Positions 1-4,945 of a stretch of DNA of 8,942 nt are shown here, one piece after another (positions within the stretch are counted from its first letter, which is position 1; every line of letters starts with the position of its first letter). This DNA comes from Treponema sp. GTDB lineage: Bacteria; Spirochaetota; Spirochaetia; Treponematales; Breznakiellaceae. The notes under the pieces are model-generated. The model ran no database searches. It was not told the DNA's origin and worked only from the letters and a program-made list of their open reading frames with translations. The position numbers and the translations under genes were made by a program. Location: NCBI GenBank assembly GCA_031254175.1, contig JAIRUY010000044.1, forward strand, positions 1 through 8,942. The letters run 5' to 3'.

Positions 1-681
1 CAGGTAAAGCCTGTTATTCCTATTTCTGAAATTTTTTCAGAAGATCCTGTAAGAATGATAAGGGCTGTGAAATACGCTGCGGCGACCGGCTTTTCCCTTC
101 CGCTCAGCCTTAAATTAAAAATTTCCAAACAGTCGAATTTACTCTCATCAATTTCACATTCCCGCCTGACCGAAGAAATTTTTAAAATTATCAATTCTGA
201 TAAGGCCGCTGAAATTGTGAATTTGCTTGACAAGATGGGTTTGTATTATTACCTTCAGCCAAATGCCGCTTCTATGATGGCCAGGAATGCGTCTTTCCGG
301 CAAAAATATCTGCAAAGAATGGCAGAATTAAAGGGGAGTGAAAACGTCCGCGGACAGGCTCTCGGTTCATTGTTTTATGATTACCTTGAAACTGTTTCCG
401 GCTGGAAAGCGGGTTCAATCGAAAATTATAAGGATGTTTTTAAAACTGCCCGTTCTTTTGTTTTGCCAATGAATCCTCCGCGGTTTGAGATGGAGCATGC
501 TTTAAAAAAATTCCTTGCCTCTCATGGTATAACAGTAAAAAGATCTCTTTTTGAAAAATCAAAGCCTGTCCATGAATCAGACGAATTGAAATCCACAGCC
601 GCAAAAAAAAGAAAGCGCCGAAGACGCAAACCTTCTGCACCCTCAACGAACCCGAAGGACGAAGTTTCCGAAGTGCTCTAG
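1..681 (+). CDS. pcnB: Poly(A) polymerase / CCA-type nucleotidyltransferase, C-terminal part (5' truncated by window edge)
   Basis: The frame is open from base 1 to the TAG at 679-681, so the start and the catalytic nucleotidyltransferase head lie outside the window. Residues encoded by about 40-93 read SEDPVRMIRAVKYAAATGF, matching the family motif (ED-x-x-R-x-x-R followed by AA-x-x-GF) that ends the head/neck of class II poly(A) polymerases and CCA enzymes. The rest is helical. The C-terminus carries a very basic run (AAKKRKRRRRK, bases about 598-636), typical of PcnB-type poly(A) polymerases and thought to bind RNA. PcnB adds 3' poly(A) tails that mark RNA for decay. A second family member (4946-6331) looks like the true CCA-adding enzyme, which supports calling this one PcnB. 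It could still be a CC- or A-adding enzyme, since the head is not visible. Its end faces the next gene with only 9 bases between, and no clear terminator is seen. Confidence 0.8.
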   Translation, partial: QVKPVIPISEIFSEDPVRMIRAVKYAAATGFSLPLSLKLKISKQSNLLSSISHSRLTEEIFKIINSDKAAEIVNLLDKMGLYYYLQPNAASMMARNASFRQKYLQRMAELKGSENVRGQALGSLFYDYLETVSGWKAGSIENYKDVFKTARSFVLPMNPPRFEMEHALKKFLASHGITVKRSLFEKSKPVHESDELKSTAAKKRKRRRRKPSAPSTNPKDEVSEVL

Positions 682-690
682 CGTTCTGTA

Positions 691-1524
691 TTATTCGCTT
701 ATTTTATCAATGATAATGTTTACTTCTTCTATCAATATTCCGGTGTAACGCTCTATGTTTTCTATGATGTACTGCTGCAGTTCATGTATATTTCCCCCAA
801 GCTGGATACCGTATGGAACATCAATAGTAATAACAAGCCGGTAGCCCATCTTGTCGTCTTTAACAAGGATTTTTTTTATTTTTATATTTTTGTTGTATTC
901 ATCAACACAAAGAATGACTAACTGCCCCAATGCCGCTTCTGAAATTATAATCTTGCCCCGTTTTGAATATTCAGGCCTGACAAGGGATTTTTCATGCATG
1001 GTAGGTACAGGGCCGATGCCGTGGGGAATTTTTTTCCTTTTAAAAATTTTTATCGCGTCATAAAAAATGTTTGGATAACTTCTTTTAATTTCAATTGACG
1101 GAACAGGTATAACGTGCTTGCCTTCAATGCGCCTTGTTCTGATAGCCTTGTCAATTTCTTCCTGCGACGCGATATCTTCAATTTTTATTATTTTCTGCGG
1201 ATTTGGAAGCTGCAAACGGGATGCGATTTTATTTACCATTTTTTCAGATGTCCCAAGCAGTAAAATACGTTTATAGTTTTCGCCCTGTAATTTGCGCGCT
1301 ACTTCATCTCTGTGGGATTTTTCATCGAACAATGCAACTTTAACCGCAGCCATAAAGGAATTCTCCTTTTTTGCTGAGTGTCCGGCTAAAATACGGTTGT
1401 CTCTTATCAAAAGACCGTCGTCTATTATGAGGTTAATTGCGTATTTTTGGGCTACCAGTTTTGCGTGAAAACTTTTTCCTGTGCCGCTTTCACCGACAAG
1501 AGCAAAGACTCTTTTTCTTTTCAG
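691..1524 (-). CDS. P-loop ATP-binding protein with Asp23/YloU-like C-terminal domain
   Basis: The first ATG/GTG/TTG in frame is a TTG at 1410, but the frame stays open to 1560 and its upstream part encodes a clear Walker A motif, GESGTGKS (bases about 1494-1471). The gene therefore starts further up. I place it at CTG 1524, giving 277 aa beginning LKRKRVFALVG. Numbered from there, Walker A is at 11-18 and a hydrophobic strand ending in Asp-Asp is at 32-36. A second strand-loop (RILLLGTSEK) follows. Residues about 188-277 match the Asp23/Gls24/YloU pattern: ISEAAL, a GYR-VITIDVPYG strand, an IE-YTG helix and a final VNIIID strand. The protein has no signal peptide and is probably cytoplasmic. 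It is the last gene of a minus operon behind the HEAT-repeat gene; a GAAGGAG ribosome site lies at 1557-1551. The ATPase or kinase role is inferred from the P-loop alone; the substrate is unknown. Confidence 0.75.
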   Translation of the reverse strand: MKRKRVFALVGESGTGKSFHAKLVAQKYAINLIIDDGLLIRDNRILAGHSAKKENSFMAAVKVALFDEKSHRDEVARKLQGENYKRILLLGTSEKMVNKIASRLQLPNPQKIIKIEDIASQEEIDKAIRTRRIEGKHVIPVPSIEIKRSYPNIFYDAIKIFKRKKIPHGIGPVPTMHEKSLVRPEYSKRGKIIISEAALGQLVILCVDEYNKNIKIKKILVKDDKMGYRLVITIDVPYGIQLGGNIHELQQYIIENIERYTGILIEEVNIIIDKISE

Positions 1525-1550
1525 GATCGAAAGAAAATTTAAGACAAGCG

Positions 1551-1557
1551 CTCCTTC
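1551..1557 (-). promoter_or_regulatory. Strong Shine-Dalgarno with no ordinary start codon behind it
   Basis: On the minus strand, GAAGGAG lies 9 bases after the stop of the HEAT-repeat gene. At normal spacing the in-frame codons are GTC (1545) and TTA (1542), neither an accepted start. The only nearby TTG (1546) is out of frame and hits TAA after two codons. The site shows that a gene is meant to start here, well upstream of TTG 1410. Either initiation is unusual (ATC 1527 or CTG 1524), or a base in this stretch is mutated or misread; TTA is one substitution from TTG. Confidence 0.6.
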
Positions 1558-1566
1558 GGTTTATGA

Positions 1567-2271
1567 TTAGCCGCCGGTTGAACGCAGCTCTGCTACTAAC
1601 TGTCTTGCCCGTTCTCTTACAGGCGTAATGTAGTGGCCTTCTGAAATGCGGATGAGAATCCTAATCGCTTCCGGGTCGGTTATACCGCCGTTTTTTTTGG
1701 CAATTTTTTCAAGAGCGTCAATCAGGGCAATTGCCATAAGGTTATCAGGATTCAAATTGTCAAAGCGTGAAAAGAACCAGACAATATTGGCAACTGTTTC
1801 ATTATTGTCATTTGTGCCAATATCACCCAGCGATTTTATCGCTTCCTGAAGGACCATCGGCTCATTTTCAAATTTTAATACTTCAATGAGTGATCTTCTT
1901 GCTTCTTCCGAACCCACCTGCCCAAGATACATTGCTGCCCTTCGTCTAACTTCCGGGAAATTGTTTACAACTCTCCCATTTTCTCTGGCTACGCTCCTTG
2001 TTCCTTCAAGAGAAAGGTACTCCAGAGTTTGGCGGATTTCATCGCTTGTATTCCCGCGTTCAATGGCATCTCCTATATACTCAAGCGCGATATATTTTTG
2101 TTCCCTGCTGCCGGCTCTTGCGGTTTCCCTTATGATCATTATCTCTATTGCGTGCTGCAAATAGGATTCCTCAACAGTCATTTCCCCTCTTCTGGTATTT
2201 TGAGCAGTAACGGAGGATACCGCTATAACAGCCGCTATAATGAGAATAAAAAAACGTTTTAATGAAAACAT
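1567..2271 (-). CDS. Exported HEAT-repeat protein
   Basis: This is a 234-aa protein with a classic signal peptide: Lys5-Arg6, a hydrophobic core at 7-18, and a likely signal peptidase I site V21-T22-A23 before Q24. The mature protein should be periplasmic. It is almost wholly helical. Residues about 107-228 carry HEAT-like units (EVRRRAAMYLGQVG, EPMVLQEAIKSLGDIG, LMAIALIDALEKIA, PVRERARQLVAEL), with the usual Arg/Ala helix starts and G-x-x-G turns; residues about 60-100 may hold one more. Such solenoids bind other proteins, and no catalytic residues are seen. The start is ATG 2271, with AAGGAGA at 2283-2277, six bases away. It is the middle gene of the minus operon: 10 bases after the lipoprotein stop, whose TAA overlaps this ribosome site, and just ahead of the P-loop gene. 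A cotranscribed lipoprotein suggests an envelope role, but the function is unknown. Confidence 0.8.
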   Translation of the reverse strand: MFSLKRFFILIIAAVIAVSSVTAQNTRRGEMTVEESYLQHAIEIMIIRETARAGSREQKYIALEYIGDAIERGNTSDEIRQTLEYLSLEGTRSVARENGRVVNNFPEVRRRAAMYLGQVGSEEARRSLIEVLKFENEPMVLQEAIKSLGDIGTNDNNETVANIVWFFSRFDNLNPDNLMAIALIDALEKIAKKNGGITDPEAIRILIRISEGHYITPVRERARQLVAELRSTGG

Positions 2272-2281
2272 ACGCTTCTCC

Positions 2282-2863
2282 TTAATTGATTATTTTCCAC
2301 GAATTGTCTATTTTTTCAAGGTCATACAAACGCAGCCGCTGTTCTTCGTTCGGCCTGTTTGTATTTGTTGTAAAGGCTTTTACTCTGTAAAGGCTGATAA
2401 ATTCAATTTCATCAACCCGGCTGTTGGCCCTGGAAGGTACAACAACAGGGGTAAAATAGTCCTGAGGCGAACGCAATACGATTCTTCTGGTTGTCATTGC
2501 CGGCAGTTCTGATATTTGTCTGAGGTTTTCAGGTGAAGAAATTTCATCAAAATATTCCTGAGACAGCGCCGCTCTCCAGGCGCTGTAGTTTCTGTTTCTT
2601 ATTACCCGGTTGAGCTCTTCTATAAATTGCTGCACTTCTGACATGGTTGAAGCATAATAATCTTGTGTAATCGTAGCAGGATCAAAAGCTTCTTCAACCG
2701 GCGCGGGTTTGGCCGCCTGTACCGGAGGCTTGCTCTCTTGAGTATTATTTGCAGGTATTTCGTTTGTTTGAGGATCGTTTGCCGGCACGCTTCCTGTTGT
2801 CGGGCAGGAAACAGCAAAAATTATAAAAAAAATGATCAAAAAACTTAATAGTTTTCTTTCCAT
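2282..2863 (-). CDS. Lipoprotein with Pro/Asn/Ala-rich linker and possible NTF2-like domain
   Basis: From ATG 2863 the protein is 193 aa. It begins MERKLLSF, with a hydrophobic segment at residues 5-18 and a lipobox A17-V18-S19-C20, so it should be lipidated at Cys20 and held in a membrane. Residues 21 to about 55 are a low-complexity Pro/Asn/Ala/Gln/Lys linker. The folded part starts with a helix (MSEVQQFIEELNRVIRNRN) and ends with strands finishing in SWKIIN. That order resembles SnoaL/NTF2-like domains, but this is an inference from pattern only. Starts further upstream (TTG 2890, ATG 2881) keep the frame, but they lie in or at the edge of the predicted promoter and would put extra residues before the signal peptide, so I reject them. 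It is the first gene of the minus operon. No Shine-Dalgarno precedes ATG 2863, which fits a leaderless mRNA. Confidence 0.75.
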   Translation of the reverse strand: MERKLLSFLIIFFIIFAVSCPTTGSVPANDPQTNEIPANNTQESKPPVQAAKPAPVEEAFDPATITQDYYASTMSEVQQFIEELNRVIRNRNYSAWRAALSQEYFDEISSPENLRQISELPAMTTRRIVLRSPQDYFTPVVVPSRANSRVDEIEFISLYRVKAFTTNTNRPNEEQRLRLYDLEKIDNSWKIIN

Positions 2864-2869
2864 ATTTCT

Positions 2870-2898
2870 ACAATATGTCATTTTTGCCAAAATGTCAA
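2870..2898 (-). promoter_or_regulatory. Sigma70-type promoter of the lipoprotein operon
   Basis: On the minus strand, a perfect -35 TTGACA (2898-2893), a 17-base spacer and a -10 TATTGT (2875-2870, 4 of 6) precede ATG 2863 by six bases. A start of transcription seven bases past the -10 would fall on the A of that ATG. This supports ATG 2863 as the start and suggests a leaderless message. Confidence 0.6.
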
Positions 2899-2930
2899 AT
2901 TTTTATGAGGTTTTCATATAGAAAGATTTT

Positions 2931-2951
2931 TTGTTGAGACGCAGAGGAAGG
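2931..2951 (+). repeat. Short dispersed-repeat remnant containing CGCAGAGG
   Basis: The stretch reads TTGTTGAGACGCAGAGGAAG. Its CGCAGAGG (2940-2947) recurs on the minus strand at 4959-4952, where it encodes the tail of cca. Runs of GCGCAGAGGCGCAGAG type are common intergenic repeats in many environmental bacteria. An eight-base match alone is weak evidence. Confidence 0.3.
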
Positions 2952-2979
2952 TGTTTTTATCGAATTAAGCGCCCAAAAG

Positions 2980-3010
2980 AACAACTTCGTCCATTCGTGG
3001 CGGAGTTGTT
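2980..3010. repeat. Small inverted repeat (AACAACT / AGTTGTT)
   Basis: A seven-base perfect inverted repeat, 2980-2986 with 3004-3010, has a further CG/CG pairing one base in. It lies in the divergent promoter region between the lipoprotein and coaD genes, next to the two larger palindromes. No T-run follows on either strand, so it is not a standard terminator. Confidence 0.45.
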
Positions 3011-3022
3011 GATTGTAGGCGA

Positions 3023-3070
3023 AGGGTACATACCCCGCCCTTCAGGGCGAAATCTTAGTGTATGTACCCT
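3023..3070. repeat. 48-bp palindromic element with nested hairpin
   Basis: The outer arms AGGGTACATAC (3023-3033) and GTATGTACCCT (3060-3070) are perfect 11-base inverted repeats. Between them sits a second hairpin, GCCCT-TC-AGGGC (3037-3048). The inner core CCCTTCAGGGCGA (3038-3050) is repeated exactly at 3106-3118 in the next element, inside different outer arms. This looks like a REP/MITE-like palindromic unit rather than a terminator, because neither side has a U-tract. Confidence 0.7.
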
Positions 3071-3091
3071 GAGACCAATACCTTACCTAAA

Positions 3092-3127
3092 CAACCATAC
3101 CTCGTCCCTTCAGGGCGAGGTTGGTTG
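3092..3127. repeat. Long near-perfect hairpin just upstream of the coaD promoter
   Basis: CAACCA-t-ACCTCG-t-CCCT (3092-3109) pairs with AGGG-CGAGGT-TGGTTG (3112-3127). This gives a stem of 16 pairs with two single-base bulges around TC; in practice the innermost pair opens to a TTCA loop. It shares 13 bases with the neighbouring element. Its right arm overlaps the coaD -35 box (3125-3130), so a cruciform or bound protein here could affect coaD transcription. Confidence 0.7.
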
Positions 3128-3153
3128 ATTAAACCTGCTGTTTTTATTATATT
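3125..3153 (+). promoter_or_regulatory. Sigma70-type promoter of coaD
   Basis: TTGATT (-35, 3125-3130, 4 of 6), a 17-base spacer, and TATATT (-10, 3148-3153, 5 of 6) lie six bases before ATG 3160. Transcription would start on or next to the A of the ATG. No Shine-Dalgarno is present. Spacer length and -10-to-ATG distance equal those of the divergent lipoprotein promoter. Confidence 0.55.
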
Positions 3154-3159
3154 AGTTGT

Positions 3160-3636
3160 ATGTTAAAAGCAGCGTTCCCCGGGTCTTTTGATCCTCCCAC
3201 ATCAGGGCATACTAACATTATTATGCGTGCCGCCTCGATTTTTGATGAGCTTGTTGTGATAGTTGCGGAAAACAAACAAAAAAAATACCTTTTTTCCGTA
3301 GGTGAACGTGTTTCTTTGATGAAACAGCTTGTACAGGAAAATAAAAATGTGTCGGTTGCTGTATGCGATGGCCTGATTGTAGATTATTTAAGGAAAAATG
3401 ATATCAGATTGTTGGTTAGAGGGGTTCGCGGTCTTGAGGACTTTTCCTATGAATTCGAACTTTCAATGATGAATAAAACTCTGGACCCGGAAATTGAGAC
3501 AATTTTTATGACGACTGATCCTGAATATTTTGTCACTCGTTCTTCGTCAATTAAGGAACTGGCTTCGTTTAATGGGGATCTTCGCGGTATGGTTCCACCC
3601 ATAGTTGCAAAAGCTTTAAAAGATAAGTACAATTAG
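3160..3636 (+). CDS. coaD: Phosphopantetheine adenylyltransferase
   Basis: CoaD joins 4'-phosphopantetheine and ATP to give dephospho-CoA and pyrophosphate, the next-to-last step of CoA synthesis in the cytoplasm. The 158-aa length is right for the family. The nucleotidyltransferase motifs are visible: PGSFDPPTSGH at 7-17 (the T/H-x-G-H motif, with His17), RGVRGLEDFSYE at 88-99, and RSSSIKEL at 127-134 (the ISSTxVKE-type motif). ATG 3160 is the only start that keeps the first beta-strand ahead of the GSFDP loop. It has no Shine-Dalgarno, and the promoter sits directly before it, suggesting leaderless translation. The gene stands just upstream of rpmF and acpP; acyl carrier protein takes its prosthetic group from CoA. 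rpmF has its own strong promoter about 70 bases downstream, so the two may be separately transcribed. Confidence 0.95.
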   Translation: MLKAAFPGSFDPPTSGHTNIIMRAASIFDELVVIVAENKQKKYLFSVGERVSLMKQLVQENKNVSVAVCDGLIVDYLRKNDIRLLVRGVRGLEDFSYEFELSMMNKTLDPEIETIFMTTDPEYFVTRSSSIKELASFNGDLRGMVPPIVAKALKDKYN

Positions 3637-3639
3637 TCG

Positions 3640-3710
3640 TTAACAAAGTTGGTTAGGCATTTTGACAACTTTTTGTATTTTGTCTTGACATAAATATATG
3701 ACTTTGTTAA
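3640..3710. repeat. Inverted repeats between coaD and rpmF
   Basis: TTAACAAAGT (3640-3649) is perfectly repeated inverted as ACTTTGTTAA (3701-3710), the latter overlapping the rpmF -10 box. The first arm can instead pair locally: AAAGTTG (3645-3651) with CAACTTT (3666-3672), followed by TTGTATTTTGTCTT. The local hairpin is a weak candidate terminator for coaD. The long-range pairing is a possible operator or alternative fold in read-through RNA. Confidence 0.4.
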
Positions 3711-3713
3711 AAT
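3685..3713 (+). promoter_or_regulatory. Strong sigma70-type promoter of rpmF-acpP-rnc
   Basis: A perfect TTGACA (3685-3690), a 17-base spacer and TAAAAT (3708-3713, 5 of 6) predict a start near 3720 and a leader of about 20 bases carrying GAGAGG (3728-3733) seven bases before the rpmF ATG. It is the best promoter match in the window, fitting a ribosomal protein gene. Confidence 0.7.
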
Positions 3714-3740
3714 CACGAATTAAGTAAGAGAGGTTAGATT

Positions 3741-3917
3741 ATGGCAGTACCTAGAGGTAAAACATCAAAAGCGCGGACAAGCCGTCGGCAGTCCATCAAC
3801 ATGAAACTTACTGCGCCCACTATGATAAATTGCAATACCTGCGGCAACAAGGTTCTTTTACACCGGGTTTGTCCAAAATGCGGTTTTTACAGGGGTAAAC
3901 AGGTAATTGTACCCTAG
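3741..3917 (+). CDS. rpmF: 50S ribosomal protein L32 (bL32)
   Basis: This short gene codes for 58 aa, MAVPRGKTSKARTSRRQS and on, the typical L32 start (AVP-x-x-K-x-S-x-x-R). It is a small basic protein of the large ribosomal subunit. Four cysteines, C31-x-x-C34 and C45-x-x-C48, form a zinc ribbon, so this is the zinc-binding (C+) form. The start ATG has GAGAGG seven bases upstream. In many bacteria rpmF sits before plsX and the fab genes; here plsX is absent and acpP follows directly after 62 bases. The DUF177 (YceD) gene often found before rpmF is also absent. A strong promoter lies directly upstream, and a hairpin element covers the stop codon and the gap to acpP. Confidence 0.95.
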   Translation: MAVPRGKTSKARTSRRQSINMKLTAPTMINCNTCGNKVLLHRVCPKCGFYRGKQVIVP

Positions 3918-3950
3918 ACTTTCGCTCTTAGGGCGAAAATAGGAATTACC
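3902..3950. repeat. Nested palindrome spanning the rpmF stop and the rpmF-acpP gap
   Basis: The outer arms GGTAATT (3902-3908) and AATTACC (3944-3950) enclose a hairpin TTTCGC-t-c (3920-3927) with g-g-GCGAAA (3931-3938) and a short TTA loop. The inner arm AGGGCGAAA and the nearby GTACCCT-AGAC resemble AGGGCGAAA and GTACCCTGAGAC of the 3023-3070 element, so this looks like a diverged third member. It may act as an mRNA stabiliser or processing site between rpmF and acpP. Confidence 0.5.
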
Positions 3951-3979
3951 GAATTTAAAGTTTAAACAAGGGGAAAGAA

Positions 3980-4216
3980 ATGGACGAATTGTTTGAAAAA
4001 ATGAAAAAACTCATCGCTGAAAAACTTGATGTCGATGAGGGAAAAATCACAATGGAAGCGTCATTCCGTCAGGATCTTGGCGCCGACAGTCTTGACACTT
4101 ATGAATTAGTTTATGCGATTGAGGAAAATCTGGGCATTAATATCCCCGATGAAAAAGCCAACGAATTTGAAACCGTAAAGGACGCTTACGAATTTATTAA
4201 ATCTCAGCAAAAATAG
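3980..4216 (+). CDS. acpP: Acyl carrier protein
   Basis: This 78-aa, strongly acidic protein has the four-helix ACP pattern and the GADSLD motif (residues 34-39). Ser37 is the expected attachment site for the 4'-phosphopantetheine arm, added by holo-ACP synthase from CoA. The protein carries growing acyl chains during fatty acid synthesis in the cytoplasm. Length and the DSLD-x-x-E-L-V helix are standard for the family. The start ATG is preceded by AAGGGGAA (3968-3975). It lies between rpmF and rnc, the familiar rpmF...acpP-rnc order with the fab genes missing. It probably shares the rpmF promoter. The coding frame of rnc is already open before the acpP stop, in the +1 frame. Confidence 0.95.
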   Translation: MDELFEKMKKLIAEKLDVDEGKITMEASFRQDLGADSLDTYELVYAIEENLGINIPDEKANEFETVKDAYEFIKSQQK

Positions 4217-4233
4217 TAATATCCGCGATCCTG

Positions 4234-4241
4234 AAAGGAAG
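4234..4241 (+). promoter_or_regulatory. Ribosome binding site placing the rnc start at a CTG
   Basis: AAAGGAAG lies with its AGGA (4236-4239) eight bases before the in-frame CTG at 4248. No ATG, GTG or TTG occurs in any frame from the acpP stop to base 4332, so this site is the best guide to where RNase III begins. The stretch is also inside an open rnc frame, so it could simply be coding sequence (Glu-Arg-Lys). Confidence 0.4.
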
Positions 4242-4247
4242 AAAAAG

Positions 4248-4273
4248 CTGGCGGCTTTTCAAAAGGCCGCCGG
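4248..4273 (+). promoter_or_regulatory. GC-rich hairpin at the 5' end of rnc
   Basis: CTGGCGGC-TTT (4248-4258) pairs with AAA-g-GCCGCCGG (4262-4273): eleven pairs with one T-G wobble, one bulged G and a TCA loop. The stem begins exactly at the proposed CTG start. It is followed by TTTAAAATT, a poor U-tract. It could limit rnc translation, weakly terminate the acpP message, or be cut by RNase III as in the autoregulated rnc leader of E. coli. Confidence 0.55.
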
Positions 4274-4925
4274 TTTAAAATTCAAGAAAATCGATCTTCT
4301 AAATCTTTCTTTTATACATCGTTCGGTTTCCAATGAAGCGGTAAAAAAAACAAACAATGAAAGACTGGAGTTTTTGGGAGACTCCGTTTTAGGCGCTGTT
4401 TGCGCCGCTCTTCTTTATCAAATGTATTCCGGTAAAAACGAAGGCGAACTTGCAAAGATAAAGGCCGTTGTTGTATCCGAGGATATTCTTTCCAAAATTG
4501 CCCTGAATTTACAAATTGATAAAATGCTTTTGCTGGGCAAGGGCGAAGAACTTTCCGGCGGCAGAACAAAAAAGGCAATTCTTGCCGATGCCATGGAAGC
4601 GCTCATCGGCGCTCTTTATCTTGATTCAGGGTACAAGGCCGCTTTTGATTTTGTCAGCCGCTGTATTACGCCTGAAATCGTGCAGGCAACCGGAGCAAAT
4701 TACCATAAAGACTATAAATCTATTTTACAGGAATACTGCCAGCAGGTGTTCCGCTGTTATCCAGAATACCGGATGGTAAAAAAATCCGGTCCTGAACATG
4801 AACGTACTTTCTGGATGGAAGTGTGTATTAATGAGACTGTCTACGGAACAGGACAAGGCCGCAATAAAAAAAGCGCTGAACAGGAAGCCGCCCGTGTTGC
4901 GTATGAGGCGTTTCATCACGAATAA
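4248..4925 (+). CDS. rnc: Ribonuclease III
   Basis: RNase III cuts double-stranded RNA and processes rRNA precursors and mRNAs. From CTG 4248 it is 225 aa, the usual size. HRS is at 24-26 and the signature NERLEFLGDSVLG at 37-49. The acidic metal-binding residues fall at E38, E41, D45, D114 and E117, the same numbers as in E. coli, then ALIGALYLDSG. A double-stranded RNA-binding domain fills about 155-220 (DYKSILQEYCQ, SGPEHERTF, KKSAEQEAA). There is no ATG/GTG/TTG in frame until TTG 4374, which would cut off HRS and part of the catalytic signature, so that start is wrong. CTG 4248 has a ribosome site eight bases upstream; ATC 4221, four bases past the acpP stop, is the alternative, and the codons between (IRDPERKKK) look protein-like. 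It ends tail-to-tail with cca, 20 bases apart. Confidence 0.9.
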   Translation: MAAFQKAAGLKFKKIDLLNLSFIHRSVSNEAVKKTNNERLEFLGDSVLGAVCAALLYQMYSGKNEGELAKIKAVVVSEDILSKIALNLQIDKMLLLGKGEELSGGRTKKAILADAMEALIGALYLDSGYKAAFDFVSRCITPEIVQATGANYHKDYKSILQEYCQQVFRCYPEYRMVKKSGPEHERTFWMEVCINETVYGTGQGRNKKSAEQEAARVAYEAFHHE

Positions 4926-4945
4926 TTGCTGATATTTTTTCTTTC

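Noticed and set aside
682..690. Terminator between pcnB and the converging minus operon
   Set aside because: Only nine bases separate the stops, and no stem with a U-tract is visible in or around the gap.
2864..2890. Upstream starts for the lipoprotein (TTG 2890, ATG 2881)
   Set aside because: They lie in the predicted promoter spacer and would place nine or six extra residues before a normal-length lipoprotein signal peptide.
2931..3128. 65-codon open frame across the divergent intergenic region
   Set aside because: It runs through the two palindromes, has no ribosome site, low-complexity Arg/Pro-rich translation and no recognisable domain; it is a by-product of the repeats.
4205..4225. 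Possible +1 frameshift at the acpP end (CAA AAA TAG) making an AcpP-RNase III fusion
   Set aside because: The rnc frame is +1 to acpP and has no usual start, so it was considered, but there is no stimulatory signal and no known precedent. A near-cognate start with a ribosome site is simpler.
4343..4350. A8 run in rnc as a frameshift site explaining the missing start
   Set aside because: HRS lies before the run and the catalytic signature after it in one unbroken frame, so no shift is needed.
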